64,000 nucleotides of DNA from Pegoplata infirma (taxonomy: Eukaryota; Arthropoda; Insecta; Diptera; Anthomyiidae), in NCBI GenBank assembly GCA_963921195.1, contig OY992536.1, positions 234,334,023 through 234,398,022 on the forward strand, written 5' to 3'. Below are positions 23,599 to 35,352 of the stretch, in pieces. A program made the position numbers and the translations under genes. Below the pieces are notes generated by a model, which was not told the origin of the DNA, did no database searches, and saw only the letters and a list, made by a program, of their open reading frames with translations. Each line of letters begins with the position of its first letter. Position 1 is the stretch's first letter.

Positions 23599-24087
23599 CC
23601 TCCCTAGTGTCCACCTGGGATCTTCATAATATTTTTTTTATTTTGTAGAGCAGGAAAAATAATGTCTCACGTTATTAGGGGGGTACATAAGAGGAAGAAA
23701 ACGGTCAGTTTTTAGTCCTGGTAATGAGTATTTCATTGTAATGCTTTCATCATCGACATGAGTTTTAATAAAATACTCCATTGCTAGGGCCATAATAGAA
23801 TTTTTGCTTTTTAGTACCACCAGAATCGCTCCATGTTAACAGTTTTGTGATATTCTTGTCTTCGAATACCTTTCCGACGGTGCTGCTGTTGGAGTAATTG
23901 AAGTTTTATTAAAAGCCTTTTATTTCATGTGTTTTTACTTTAAAAACCTTGCTTCAGGAATTCGTTTTGTGGATTTTAATTCCTAATCGCATCTTTTAGG
24001 TACCCCAGTTACATTATTTTTCTTCTCGAGTGTGTTAAAACTTTTTTTTGGGAGTCGCAAAAGCTCCAAGATAAGCCACTAGGGAGG
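23599..24087. mobile_element. TIR element with CCTCCCTAGTG ends
   Basis: The left terminus CCTCCCTAGTG and right terminus CACTAGGGAGG are perfect 11-bp inverted repeats 489 bp apart. No target duplication is visible (flanks AAACAGAG and AAACTCTT). The interior shows no domain. It is nested inside the composite element 23214-25868. Confidence 0.6.
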
Positions 24088-24231
24088 AAACTCTTTTCAA
24101 TAAAGTTTCAAGACAATACTGTGCTCATGTGACTTTAAACACATATTTCTCTTTACAGTTGGTTTTAAACTCAAAAAAAACCTTTCAAATTACTAGAAAA
24201 AGTTCCGTCATCCCATTTTACAAATATCTTA

Positions 24232-24630
24232 CACACTAAGAAAATTATGTCATTAACTGTTTGTAGGTTATTTTAAAAAGTAATCAGTAAAGTCATTTTA
24301 AAAGAAAAATCACTTATTTTATAAAGGATTTAATTTTTTTACTGCTTCTGTAGTTTAAAAAAAAATAATTTACTGTATTAAAAACGAATTTTCTGTTACA
24401 TTTAATTTCGGCAGTAAAAAATTTCTTCTATAGTTTTACTGTTTTTCAATACAAAATAACTGAATATTCACTAGTTTTTTAATGTTTTGGTTAGTCATTA
24501 AATTAACATTTAAAATTGACTGTAATGTGTTTTTATTTTAAATGAAAAAACAGTGGAATGGTTTTTAAATAAAATTTCATTTGTTTTAAGTGAATATTCA
24601 CTGGAATTTACCTACATAATTCTTTGAGTG
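24232..24630. mobile_element. Short TIR element (MITE), CACACT/CACTCA ends
   Basis: The left end CACACTAAGAAAATTATGT pairs with the inverse of right end ACATAATTCTTTGAGTG, with a small gap. The left flank is TA and the right flank is CA, so the TA duplication is degraded or absent. The interior is A/T-rich without coding capacity. Confidence 0.55.
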
Positions 24631-25560
24631 CAGTTTTCCTTGTTTTTTGGCAAAAAAAAATTTATCGATATATAATTTTTTTTTTTTGTAATTTTATATT
24701 TTTTTCGTAAATGTACAAATTTCCAAGGTAATTTTACAAAAAAAAAAATTGTTAAGGTAGAGAATTCCTTGTAAGCATTATCGCATCAAAAGAGTTGAAA
24801 ATTTCCAATTTTATTGGTAAAAAACTTGAAAAATTACAAAAAAGCTCGTAATTTTTACTTCCAGTTCTCGAAAAATAGGGGTTGGAAAAACTTAGTTAAG
24901 TTACGAGAAGTCCTTGTAATTTTTATCGCGTCAAAAAGTTGTAAATTTACAATTTTATTGGTGAAAATCTTGTAAATTGTTTGTTATTTTACAAGCTTAT
25001 TACCAATAAAATTGTAATTTTTACTAGAAACTCTCTTAAAATAGGAGGTACTCGTAGCAAACAATCATTTTACGAGAATTTTTTGGTAACTTTACAAGAT
25101 TTAAAAAAAAAAACATGTTAAATTACTAGAAAAAGTCTCGTTATCCTGGGTTAATTTGTGTTTTGTGAGATCGAAATTTACAGTTTTTTTTATAAATTTA
25201 CATTTTTATTGGTAAAACGTTAGTTATCCGCAGCCAAAATTTACAAAAAAATTTAAATTTATAAGAAAAAATTATTGTTCACCAGGAATTCTAGTAATTT
25301 TATAATAAAAACAAAAATCTCGTAATTTTTACAAGGAATTCCCGTAAAAAGGATGTAGCAAAAAAATCTAGTTAAGGCGCGAGAATTCCTTTTAAGTTTT
25401 ATCGCGTCAAAAAAGCTGTAAATTTACAATTTTATTGGTAAAAAGCTTGAAAATTACAAAATTTTTTGGTAATTTTTAAAAGGAATTCTCGTAAAATAGG
25501 AGGCAGAAAAAAAATTACAAGCTTTTCTTATCATTTAACAAGTTTTTTTGTTAAGTGTAT
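24631..25560. repeat. Degenerate repeats of the 'ACAATTTTATTGGTAAAA' type
   Basis: Imperfect repeats of segments such as CGTAAAATAGGAGG, GCGTCAAAA and AATTTTATTGGTAAAA, each about 150-200 bp apart. The same vocabulary recurs in the TA-flanked element at 30828-31610, so this is probably a related but disrupted element. Confidence 0.55.
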
Positions 25561-25868
25561 TTGTGCAATATGCAATTTTTAATCTGTGCAACATGGTTCT
25601 GTTTCCAATTAAAGTGTCCACATGGTTCTATCTGCAAAACAATATGGGCTTTTTTGGTAAACAAGGTTCTATCAGGCAGTTAGAACCTTGTTAACTGAAT
25701 CTCAAACCAAAAACACGTAGATAGAACCTTGTTGAATTGAATATCTCAGAAGCTGTAAGCTGAGAACGCTAATCGAAAGAGCGTAGTCGCTTTAGTGCGA
25801 TGCGATATATAACTTATTTTTGAAAAAAATTTCAGTTAGAACCTTGTTGTCCCAAGGTCGCGATGTGA

Positions 25869-26957
25869 ACAGAAGTTTCTCAAAAAAACTCTGAAAATTT
25901 ACAAAGTTTTTGTTAAATTTATTTGATTTCAAACTTGAACACAAGAAATAAATGGCATGGAATGCCCTATTAATCGTTTGTAACTTCCAGTAGAGCAGCA
26001 GGATGTATGGAAGAAAAAAAAATACTAAAAATATATAAAATAATGCAACATATCCAACATTATTTATCATACAAATTAGTTTATAAATTTTTAAATAGAT
26101 TTAAAGAATATTAATACATACAGAAATTTAATATACCAGCTTCTTACCAAATCTAATTAAAATTCCATTAATATTCAATCTTTATGTTTGTTTGTGTATT
26201 CATTTTATTGGGGAATTCTATATAATTTTTTGTAATTAAAACTACTCCCTTTTTTCCCTAATAGAATAAACAAAAATAAATAAAAAAAATGTAGAAAAGC
26301 AAAACTTAATCTATTTAAAATGTATGCAATTTATAAAAATATTTTTGTTTCTTTAGTTTGTTCAATCTTTTATTTTCAATTTTCTAGTTTAGTTTTAAAT
26401 CCTTATATTCTGTCTATATCTCCCTCTCGTAAGGATTTTATATAATTTTATTTTTTATGCAAAACGTGCAGTGAATTAAAAATTTGGATTCTTCGACAAT
26501 TTGTTTTTGTTTTTGGTTTGATGAGTGTGTGTGTGTGTGCTATTTCCGCTTTTGGTTTTTCTCTTTGTGTGTGTTTGTATGGTTTATTATATTTAATGTG
26601 TACAATATTTAAACGGAATTCATAAAATTCTCTCATTCCAACAATAATATTAAAATAAAAATGTGAATGAAAGCATTTGCCATTATATGAAAGTATTATC
26701 TTTTTTTATTTTTTTATTTTTTGTATAAAAAGGACAAGCATTTTATATAATTTGTATTACTATCTGTATAGTATTAAACTACAATAATGATGATTGTTGA
26801 ACACTCTATAAATGGTAGTTTTTATTTTTTAACTTATTATTTTCCTTACTAACGAAATTATAGCAAATATTTTTGCCTTTAGCAATAATTAAACATCGTT
26901 TTCATTTTTAAAATTTAAAATCGAAATATTTAACAACAATTTTAGTAATATGTATAA
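25869..26957. other. AT-rich stretch with no gene
   Basis: Low-complexity sequence with a (GT)n run at about 26525-26540. I see no recognisable element or gene. Confidence 0.55.
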
Positions 26958-26959
26958 TA

Positions 26960-27952
26960 GGGTGGTTTTTTATTTTATTTTTTTTGGAATTTCGAGGAGC
27001 GCGCAGCGGATTTTTGTGCCATTTGATGTTAAAATAATTGTGTAAAAATTTGAGCTAAATCGGATAAAATTAACCCGAGGCGCAAGGAGGTCAAAGTTTC
27101 GAGAAAAAGCCAAAATGGCCAAATTTTGAAAAAACTTAAAAAAATGTAAATTTTGTAGAAATAAAAAAAATAAAATATTTTTTATTTAACTTTCTTGCAA
27201 TAATACTCAGAAAAAAATATCTTTACTTTTTATGACGGCAGTAACACTTTCAAACATGAAATACAAAAATTACCATGCATTTTGGAGGGTACCTGATATG
27301 AGTGTTTTCGATTTTTTGAAAATTTTATTAAACAAAAAAATTAAATCTTACTATTCTATAGCAATGGATTATTAAATACATCCTAAGGCTTAAATATTTA
27401 AAAAATTGGGGATATCCATCGACTCAATTTTTTTTTGGAGTCATTTGACTCCTTGAAATCCGCAAAACTCAAATGACTCCAAAAAAAAATTGAGTCGATG
27501 GATATCCCCAATTTTTTAAATATTGAAGCCTTAGGACGTATTTAATAATCCATTGCTTTAAAATAGTAAGATTTAATTTTTTTGTTTAATAAAATTTTCA
27601 AAAAATCGAAAACACTAATTTCAGGTACCCCCCAAAATGCATGGTAATTTTTGTATTTCATGTTTGAAAGTGTTACTGCCGTCATAAAAAGTAAAGATAA
27701 TTTTTTCTGAGTATTATTGCAAGAAAGTTAAATAAAAAATATTTTGTTTTTTTTATTTCAACAAAATTTACATTTTTTTAAGTTTTTTCAAAATTTGGCC
27801 ATTTTGGCTTTTTCTCGAAACTTTGACCTTCTTGCGCCTCGGGTTAATTTTATCCGATTTAGCTCAAATTTTTACACAATTATTTTAACATCAAATGTCA
27901 CAAAAATCCGCTGCGCGCTCCTCGAAATTCCAAAAAAAATAAAAAACCACCC
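26960..27952. mobile_element. Near-perfect foldback element, TA-flanked
   Basis: The whole 993-bp element is one long palindrome with its centre near 27456. It starts GGGTGGTTTTTTATTT and ends with the inverse AAAACCACCC, flanked by TA at 26958-26959 and 27953-27954. Both arms carry the relatively GC-rich phrase TTTCGAGGAGCGCGCAGCGG. There is no coding capacity. Arm identity is high, so the element is probably young or was recently remade. Confidence 0.88.
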
Positions 27953-27954
27953 TA

Positions 27955-28822
27955 ATGTATAACAGTTACCAGTGCGTATGATAAATATTAAATTTAAATA
28001 CAATATCACTCATACGACTCAGAACCCAGCTAAATTTCTGTTTACCAAACTGAGCAGTTTTTAATCTAATTTCCCGAGTAAAAAAGTTTTGATATAAATA
28101 TATATAGATTTATAATATATGAGGTATTCCACACCAAATGTTCAGCGAAAAAAAAAACATGTGTCCCATAAATTTCTGAATAGGTTTTACCTATAATGAA
28201 CTATGTAGAACTAACAAAACTGCGTTTATGTTTTTTTTTTAGTTTTTCAAAATCTGGGCTTAGGAGGCTTGGCTAAATATTGGAAACATGTAAAAATTGT
28301 GTCGAGTTGCCTTGATTAAATATTTATCAAATTTGCACCACAATTTCAAAAAATTAAATTTTTGTATATTTTTCATGGACTATTGATTAAAAATTTTTAT
28401 AACGGAAAATTTTAAAACCCGTTCTAAAACTTTCCATTTTTTAAAAGAGTCAATTTATATAAAATCCGGTCTCTTTTTTCTTTTTTTTAGATTTAGATGT
28501 TTGTATAACCACACAAAAAAAATTTGACATGGGTTTTTTTCGGGAAAATCGCATTTGAACAATGAATTTTAAAACAATTTCGTAATTTGCTTGTATTTTC
28601 TTGTTTCAATTCGAGTTAATAGGGTTGTTATTAAAATTTGGGTTGGTTGGAGTCCACAGAGTACGAAAATATGAGGGCAGATCAATAATTCCATGACTTT
28701 TCGAATGAAAGACAGTTTTTTTTTAAAGCTCTAAAGCTTTAAGTTCAATAGGATTTTTCCAAATCCATAAAAATGGCACTTGTTAGATCAATAATTTTCA
28801 TCGTTGAAGCTAAATTTCTTTC
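27955..28822. other. No gene; eroded repeat sequence
   Basis: A GAGGTATTCCACACCAAATG motif near 28120 resembles the 'GGGGTATTTCATGTCAAATC' ends at 12894 and 37817. Otherwise A/T-rich. No frame is convincing. Confidence 0.45.
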
Positions 28823-28827
28823 CACCG

Positions 28828-29391
28828 CACAGTGTTACTCTACAGCCCTCAATTCTTAGCCGATTTTAATTTTGTTTTTGGCTGCTTGTAGCTTATTAAA
28901 TTTCGCATCGACTTATGCAGCCCGAATTTTTAATGTAATTTTTTTTAATCTGTTTCAATAAGATTGCAAATGTCAAAAACATATGTTTTTTTAGTGTTTT
29001 GGATGTAAAACGCTGAAAAGCTCATGGATCAAAATAATTATTGGATTAAATTAAAGGCATTTATTAGACTCGTGAAGCTATAATTTTTTTATATAGCTTC
29101 ACGAGTCGTTTTTGCAACCACATAATTCTTGTGTTGCAAAAATTTAGTTTATTTATGGCACTATTGATTTTTTGAATAGCTATAGCTGTATTACATTTTT
29201 TGAGCGTTTTACAGCAAAAAAAACTAAAAAAATCTAATTTTTTGACTTGCGCAATTAAAATTTAGCGGATTAAAATAATGAGCTTAAAATTTCATAAGCT
29301 ACAAGCAGCAAAAAACAAAATTAAAATCGGTTAAGAGTTGAGGGCTGTAGAGTAATTCTGACAAAAAAAAAGTGCAACTTGCCCCACTGTG
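28828..29391. mobile_element. Transib-like foldback MITE with CACAGTG ends
   Basis: Starts CACAGTG (28828-28834) and ends CACTGTG (29385-29391). Arms of about 90 bp contain ACTCTACAGCCCTCAA and its inverse, and a central hairpin (CGTGAAGCTATA/TATAGCTTCACG) lies at about 29067-29105. The 5-bp flanks are CACCG and CGCCG. Transib elements have CAC-type termini and 5-bp GC-rich CGnCG-like duplications, and this 4-of-5 match supports that assignment. There is no coding capacity. Confidence 0.6.
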
Positions 29392-29711
29392 CGCCGAGCC
29401 ATTTCTTTAGGTTTGGAAATAAGAATTATTTCTTATTTCTTTAACAATTAATTATTTCTTTAACAATTGAGCCTAAGTATTTAATTAAAAATTTATAGAT
29501 TTTTTGGACATAGTTAACCCTTAAGTACGTAAGGTCAAAAAAAATTTCCTTTTTTCGAGGTCATGCCCAAAGACACAATTTCATGGTTTTTAATATTTTA
29601 TTGCCTTAAATTTATAAATCTTCAAGTTTTATTACTCAATTTTATTGAATACATCTTAGATAACAAATTTTCAATTTTGGGTATTTTTCGCTCTTTTCAT
29701 TTAGCACATAT

Positions 29712-30445
29712 AGCGATTTAATTTTAGCGATTTTCGAGAAAATGCGTTTTTCCAACCATTATCGTTCATTTTTTTTTTTTTTTGCTTTTAACAACATTTT
29801 GGTGAAAATTAACTAAATTTCAATTGAATATTGTTGAATTTTACCTTTTTATACACAGTTTTCAAATCTTAGTAGTCCAGGACATTTTTAACCCATGTTG
29901 ACCGGCGACCAAGTGACCAAAAACCGAAATTTGACTTTATTACAAAAAATTATTGAACTAAATTAATACAAATTTTTTTTTTTAATCTTAAGAGCTGAGT
30001 AATGCAATATTTTTACTCATAAAATCATTAACCCGAACTTGCCAACGGCTAAAAAGACCCATTTTTGGCTGTGCGGCAATAAACGGCATTTGGCTTGGCG
30101 ACGGAATGAGCCTTTTTGGTCTTTGGTAGACACGGGTTTATGATTTTCTGTGTTAAAATAATTCAACACTTAGCCTGTATGATTAAATAAATCTTTGTAT
30201 TAGCTACTTTCAATAATTTTTTGTAATAAAGTAAAACTTCGGTTTTTTGCCACTTGGTCGCCGGTCAACATGGGTTAAAAATGTCCTGGACTAGTAAGAA
30301 TTGAAAACTGCTTAATAAAGGTCAAATTGAACAATATTCAATTGAACTTTAGTTAATTTTCCCCAAAATGTTGGTCAAAGCAAAAAAAGGAACGATAATG
30401 GTTGGAAAAACGCATTTTCTTGAAAATCGCTAAAATCGCTTAATT
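29712..30445. repeat. Long foldback repeat
   Basis: Arms at about 29712-29960 and 30200-30445 are inverted copies (both contain GACCGGCGACCAAGTG or its inverse, and AATGCGTTTTTCCAACCATT or its inverse). The centre near 30085 holds a second inverted pair around CCAACGGCTAAAAAGACC. The ends are not sharp and no target duplication was found. Confidence 0.8.
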
Positions 30446-30825
30446 CCTTAGCTTGATTGACGGCTTTTTTGCAAAAAATAATGTTTGTTGAGCACTCGAA
30501 ATTCTCTTTTTTCCATTTTTAAAAAATTCCACGAGGTTGTATGTTTTGAACAACTGCACAGTGTGATATTTGTGCTCATTTGGGTCAGAAAAAAAATTTT
30601 TCAATTACACTACGTTGCAAAAAACCAAAAATTTTTTGTGACACGAGGTCTGACCATCTTTTCTATATAAGTAAGGCTTGCTGATTTCAATGGTGAAGTC
30701 TGTTTTTGAATCAATGCTAATCTTCTTTAAAGTTTTGCCCAATTTTTGGCGGTTTTTTTATTTTTAAAAAAAATCTGCTTTCACAAATTTAAATTTGTTT
30801 GATTTGGGAAATGTGCAATGATCCA
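30446..30825. other. A/T-rich gap without gene
   Basis: No recognisable repeat or coding frame. Confidence 0.5.
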
Positions 30826-30827
30826 TA

Positions 30828-31610
30828 CACTCAAAAAAAAAACCTTGTAAAGTTACCAAAAAATCTCGTGATTTTACTAGGCTATTCTCGTAAAATAGGA
30901 GGTAGGTAAAATTCTCGTAAAATTACGAGGATTTTCTCGTAATTTTGAATGCGTCAAAATTTTTTGTAAATAACAAACTTTATTGGTAAAAACATTGTTT
31001 TAAAACCGGAAAATTAAAAAAAAATGGTAAACTTACAAGAAAAAATGGTAAATATGTTTAAAAAAATGGTAAATTTACAAACCAAAATGGTAAATTTACA
31101 AAAAAAAATCTGTTAAACAACAGAAATCCTCGTAATAAAATCATTTTTGTAAAATAACCGTTTTTTTTTTTTTGTAAATTCACTAAAATTCTCTTAATAA
31201 ATTTTTCAAAATTTTGTCAACTTTTCTTAAAATATTTTTCAATAAAAAGAAAAAATTTGTCCGGGACTTGCAAAATTAAAAAAAAAAAATAGAAAATTTA
31301 CAAAAACAAAATTTTTTTTTTGTTAAACAACATAAATCCTCGTATAACATAATTTTTGTAAAATAACAGTTTTTTTTAGTAAATCAACTAGAATCCTCGT
31401 AATAAAAACTTTGTTGTAAAATTACAGTTTTTTTTGTAAAATAACATTTAAAAATGGTAGAATACAATTACGAAAATAAACTTGTAAAATTACCAATAAA
31501 ACTGTAGTTCTTGTTTGAGCAAAGTACAAGATTTTTTGTTAAAAAACAAGGAAAATTGTTAAATATTGGTAGAACGGGATTACAAGGCATTTTACCAGTT
31601 TTTTTGAGTG
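30828..31610. mobile_element. TA-flanked element with CACTCAAAAAAA ends
   Basis: The left end CACTCAAAAAAAAAACC is preceded by TA (30826-30827). The right end CAGTTTTTTTGAGTG is followed by TA (31611-31612). The interior is made of repeated 'GGTAAATTTACAA' and 'CTCGTAAAATAGGAGG' segments. It is non-coding. The ends share CACTCA with the satellite-carrying elements, which hints at a related transposase (inference). Confidence 0.65.
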
Positions 31611-31612
31611 TA

Positions 31613-32347
31613 TATAAGCCAACAATTAACGAAAACGAAAACAAGAATTACTATTTTCATATTCTTAAAACCAAAAATTTTAATAACTTGGGTTTGTAAC
31701 TTGGATAATAATTCACCTCGCGGTGAATAAACCCGTTTTTCACCAGCTGGTGAATAAAAAGTAACAAAATTATTTTTCAACAAAATTTTATTTTTTTTTC
31801 ATAAACATTTTTTTTTCTATCAAATTTTTTTTCATCATTTTTTTTTTTCATCAATTTTTTTTCATAATTTTTTTTTGCATTATTATTTTCAACAGATTTT
31901 TGTTTTTCATCAAAATATTTTTTCATAAATTTTTTTCTATCTTATTTTTTTTTATCAAATTTTTTTCACCAAATTTTTTTTAGCAAATTTTTTATTATCA
32001 ATTTTTTTCTCACCAAAAATATTTTTTTCATATTTTTTACATCAAAAAAATTTTTCTTTTCGTCAAAAAAAATCATCAAAAACTTTTTTTCATAAAAATT
32101 TTTTTTCACCAAAAATTTTGGGTTCATTAAATTTTTTTAACATATTTTTGTTTTTCGTGAAAAAAAAAAAAAAATTTTTTTTTACCAAAACTACTTTTTC
32201 ACCAAGTCTAAGTTTTTCGCATAAAAATTTTCCATTTGTGTATCAAATGTACATAAAACAAGTGAGAGTGTTATATTCTTTGGTGCCGAATCTTTTATAC
32301 TCTCCAAAATGTAAAAACACTTTTTTGCACTTATTTTTGCACTCACT
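31613..32347. repeat. CAGCTG palindrome and degenerate 'TTTTTTCATCAAT' repeats
   Basis: TTGGATAATAATTCACC and the palindrome TTCACCAGCTGGTGAA (about 31739-31754) are followed by about 350 bp of irregular T-runs interspersed with CATCAA, CATAAA and CACCAA. The same order occurs at 37405-37760, and the T-rich tail type also at 45209-45380. Confidence 0.65.
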
Positions 32348-32349
32348 TA

Positions 32350-33208
32350 CACTCAAAATAATACATTAGTAGATTTACTAATTTTTTTTGCTAATGCTGG
32401 TTAGCTAACTTTTAGCAAATTTTTAGTTGAGATTAGCATGTTAGCAAAAATATCTTGTAAACTTCATTTAGCGCATTAGCAATTTTAAACAAAATTTGAA
32501 CTATTTTTTTTTGCTAAATTTAAAATTGAGTTGACCAAAAAAAATAAATGGTAAATTTTTTTTATTTTCAGAAAACTTAAAATGGCGCTATCTCGGAAAC
32601 TAAGCCAGATGGAGCAAAATTGAGGCCTTTATGGTTCTTGGGCTCTCAATAGTATCGCCGGTCCTCCTCACATGTGTGGACCCTAATGGGTCCTAACTTT
32701 GGAACCAAAAAAGTTAGCATTGCCGACAATTTTTAAATGCTCATATCTCGGTAAATATTGCCGACACAACAAAAAGTCCAAAAGCATTTTTGTAGCTCTC
32801 AACACGTAGAACAAGACCGCAAAATAATCAAAAGCTCTCCGAGTAATAGTTTTCAAGTTATCGAGTTTTGTAATTCTCAAAACCCCGGTGGTCCCCTAAA
32901 ATCACGTATCTCAAAAACTAAGCATGGTAGAGCGAAACGGACACAAATTTTGCATCAAAAACTATGACGATTTTAAAGGAACCCAACTATGTCTAGGCCC
33001 ACCGGGGTCTGGACCTTTCGGGTCCGAACCCAATGGGGTCCTCAAATGTGTATGAACTAAGTTGAAATAAAAAAATTTCAGTTAACTAATTTTTGGCAAA
33101 ACATTTTTGCTAACTTTAACAAAAAAAATGTGGGTTCAAAATGAGCAAATTTTCTTGTAGGTTACAAGCCCTTTCTGCTAACATTACAGTTTTTTTTTTT
33201 TTTGAGTG
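32350..33208. mobile_element. TA-flanked element with CACTCAAAA ends
   Basis: The left end CACTCAAAATAATAC follows TA (32348-32349), and the right end TTTTTTGAGTG precedes TA (33209-33210). Outer parts are 'TTAGCAAA(A/T)' repeats on both sides. The middle (about 32580-33060) is more GC-rich and repeats ATCTCGGAAACTAAGC-like and GGGTCC-like phrases, possibly a nested element. No coding frame is called. Confidence 0.55.
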
Positions 33209-33210
33209 TA

Positions 33211-34132
33211 CGAAATGTACAGCTCTTTTGCTTTTTTAATGGGGTCCTCGACTGATATTTCAATTCGTTTTGCATGGAATAGCAAAGTAATATAACATTA
33301 TTTTTTTTAAAAAACCTTTGCTTTGGCAAGTACACCCAAATCTTCTGCAAAACATTATCATGATTTAATGTTTTGGGCAAGAGTACCAAATTCGCAGGAA
33401 TTTTAAATTCAAGGCCGATGCGGCACGCCTTACCCATGTCCGATCAACCTAAGTTTTTGTGAGACATATTTTTATCCACAAATGAATATATCTAGCGTAA
33501 ATAAGGGTCAATATCTACCAATTTAATTTTTTTTCAAAAAAAATGTACAATTTTCAAAATTAGAAAAAAAGAACGAAATGTAATGTGATCACATCTAGAA
33601 TTATGGCTTAAAAGTTGAGTAATTTTGAGTCGAAGTTTTAGTCTTAAAAAAAATACAAGGTTTAGGAGTTTTTCAAAAAGTCGATTTTAATTTTTTAACG
33701 TTAAAAAATAAGTGATAATTACTTCGAATAATTTTTTCATATTTTTTTTTTTCTAAAACTACATTTAAATACAAACAAAACGTTGTTCAACTTTTTTTTT
33801 AAATATCTTTATTTTTTACTGATCAAAATTAATAAAAAAATATAAATTATTATTTTTTTTTAAAAAATGGCCATTTTGAAAAATTGATTACTCCAACTTG
33901 GTATAAAAGGCTGAAAATTTGAGTGAAAGTTGCATTTAATACGTACTAAAACACATCTAAAAAAAAATTAATCGCATCTGGTCGGGTCTAAAAGTGAGTG
34001 ATTTGTCAGGAAATGCCCCATATATACATCCTAGAGGATTTATATATGGGGCATTCCCGGTCATTCTAGAGCTAGAAGTTGATAAATTTTGAGGTGTATA
34101 ATGGAAAAGTGTGAAAGTGTAAATTAAGTATT
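33211..34132. other. No gene; includes a GGGGCATTCC palindrome
   Basis: A short inverted repeat at about 34011-34058 pairs AATGCCCCATATAT with ATATATGGGGCATT. Otherwise degenerate A/T-rich sequence. Confidence 0.5.
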
Positions 34133-35096
34133 AACAAGTAGAAAAATTTAATTCGACTTGGTCGAATCTATGAATACCCTCCACAATGTTATCTGATAGT
34201 AATTTTCTAAAAAAAAATTTAAAAAAATTGCATTACAAATTTTTTATTAGAAATATGTATATTATTTTGAGTCAAACTTTCTTTTAATCAATCAAATTTT
34301 TTTGAGTGTACAATTTTTTTGACTGTCAACATTTTTTTGAGTCTGCCATTTCATTCAAAAAAATAATAATGTGTAAATTTTTTTTTTTAATGGAACATTT
34401 TTTTTTTGAGTGTAAATTTTTTTTAGTGTACAAATTCTTTGAGTAACAAATTACTTTGTAAAATATTTTTGTTGTTTTATACCTACATATATGTAATACA
34501 AAAAAAAAACTATTTCACATATTTTCCTCTTTTGATATTACCATCCTTTTCTTTAAAAACCAAAAACAAATTAACATTCAATCATACACATACTTTATTT
34601 GATTTTTTCCCGTTACATACAGTTACACTAACAATAACAAATATTTACTTGTCTAACAACTAAACTGCACCCCACGACAAGAAAACAAACAACAACAAGT
34701 TTTACAAAACTGGTATTTCACCATGCTATTAAAACTTGTTTAACGAGTTTTCAACAGTTTAAGGTGAAACAAATCTGAAATTCAGTGCATTGCTTATAAC
34801 TTTTGAACCACTGAACCGATTTTGCTGAAATTCAAAACCAAACAGCCTTGGGGAACAACAAATATATATGCTAAGCTTCAGTCCCCTCAGAATTGTCTTT
34901 CGAAAGTTATAGTGGTTTTTATCTTGTAAATTCGAAAAATACCCTTCCCGAAATTTACTATTTTGCTCATAACTTTTGAACCACTGAACCGATTTCGCTG
35001 GATTGCAATACCAACCTGACCCGGTAAATGAAGAACATATATGTCAAACTTCAGGAGCCTCCGTAAAGTCTTTCAAAAGTTAGCGTGTTTTCAACG

Positions 35097-35127
<31 letters not shown>

Positions 35128-35293
35128 GGACGGACGGACGGACGGACGGACGGACATCGCTAGATCGACTTAAAATCGATCAAGGATCATGAATATATAT
35201 ACTTTATGGGGTCCTAGACCAATGTTTCGATGTGTTACAAACGGAATGACAAACTTATATATACCCTCTATCACTAGAGTGGAGGGTATAAAA
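34133..35293 (+). mobile_element. DINE-1/HINE-like element with internal duplication
   Basis: The left end is AACAAGTAGAAAAATTTAATT with inverted CGACTTGGTCG and ATACCCTCC. The right end is ATATACCCTCT...GGAGGGTATAAAAA. The GACA/GGAC microsatellite at 35098-35154 is much shorter than in the 9499-10322 copy. An internal segment carrying ATAACTTTTGAACCACTGAA occurs twice (about 34795 and 34970). A/T-rich CACTCAAAA-type debris sits at 34250-34440. Confidence 0.65.
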
Positions 35294-35352
35294 AAGGATT
35301 TAATATAGTAGGGTACTCAAAATAGTTACTGTGCATCATAATTTTTTAAATA

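Larger units (their letters stand above)
23214..25868. mobile_element. Composite inverted-repeat element with GGTTCTA motif clusters
   Basis: Outer arms face each other: left 23214-23250 contains TCGCGACCTTGGAACAACA, and right 25832-25868 contains its inverse TGTTGTCCCAAGGTCGCGA. Just inside both arms are about ten copies, in both orientations, of a motif like AACA(A/T)GGTTCTAnCTGC (23228, 23471, 23490, 23530; 25589, 25619, 25661, 25680, 25719, 25833). Two smaller elements sit between the clusters. No coding region. The pattern resembles subterminal repeats of a DNA transposon; the class is unknown. Confidence 0.55.
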
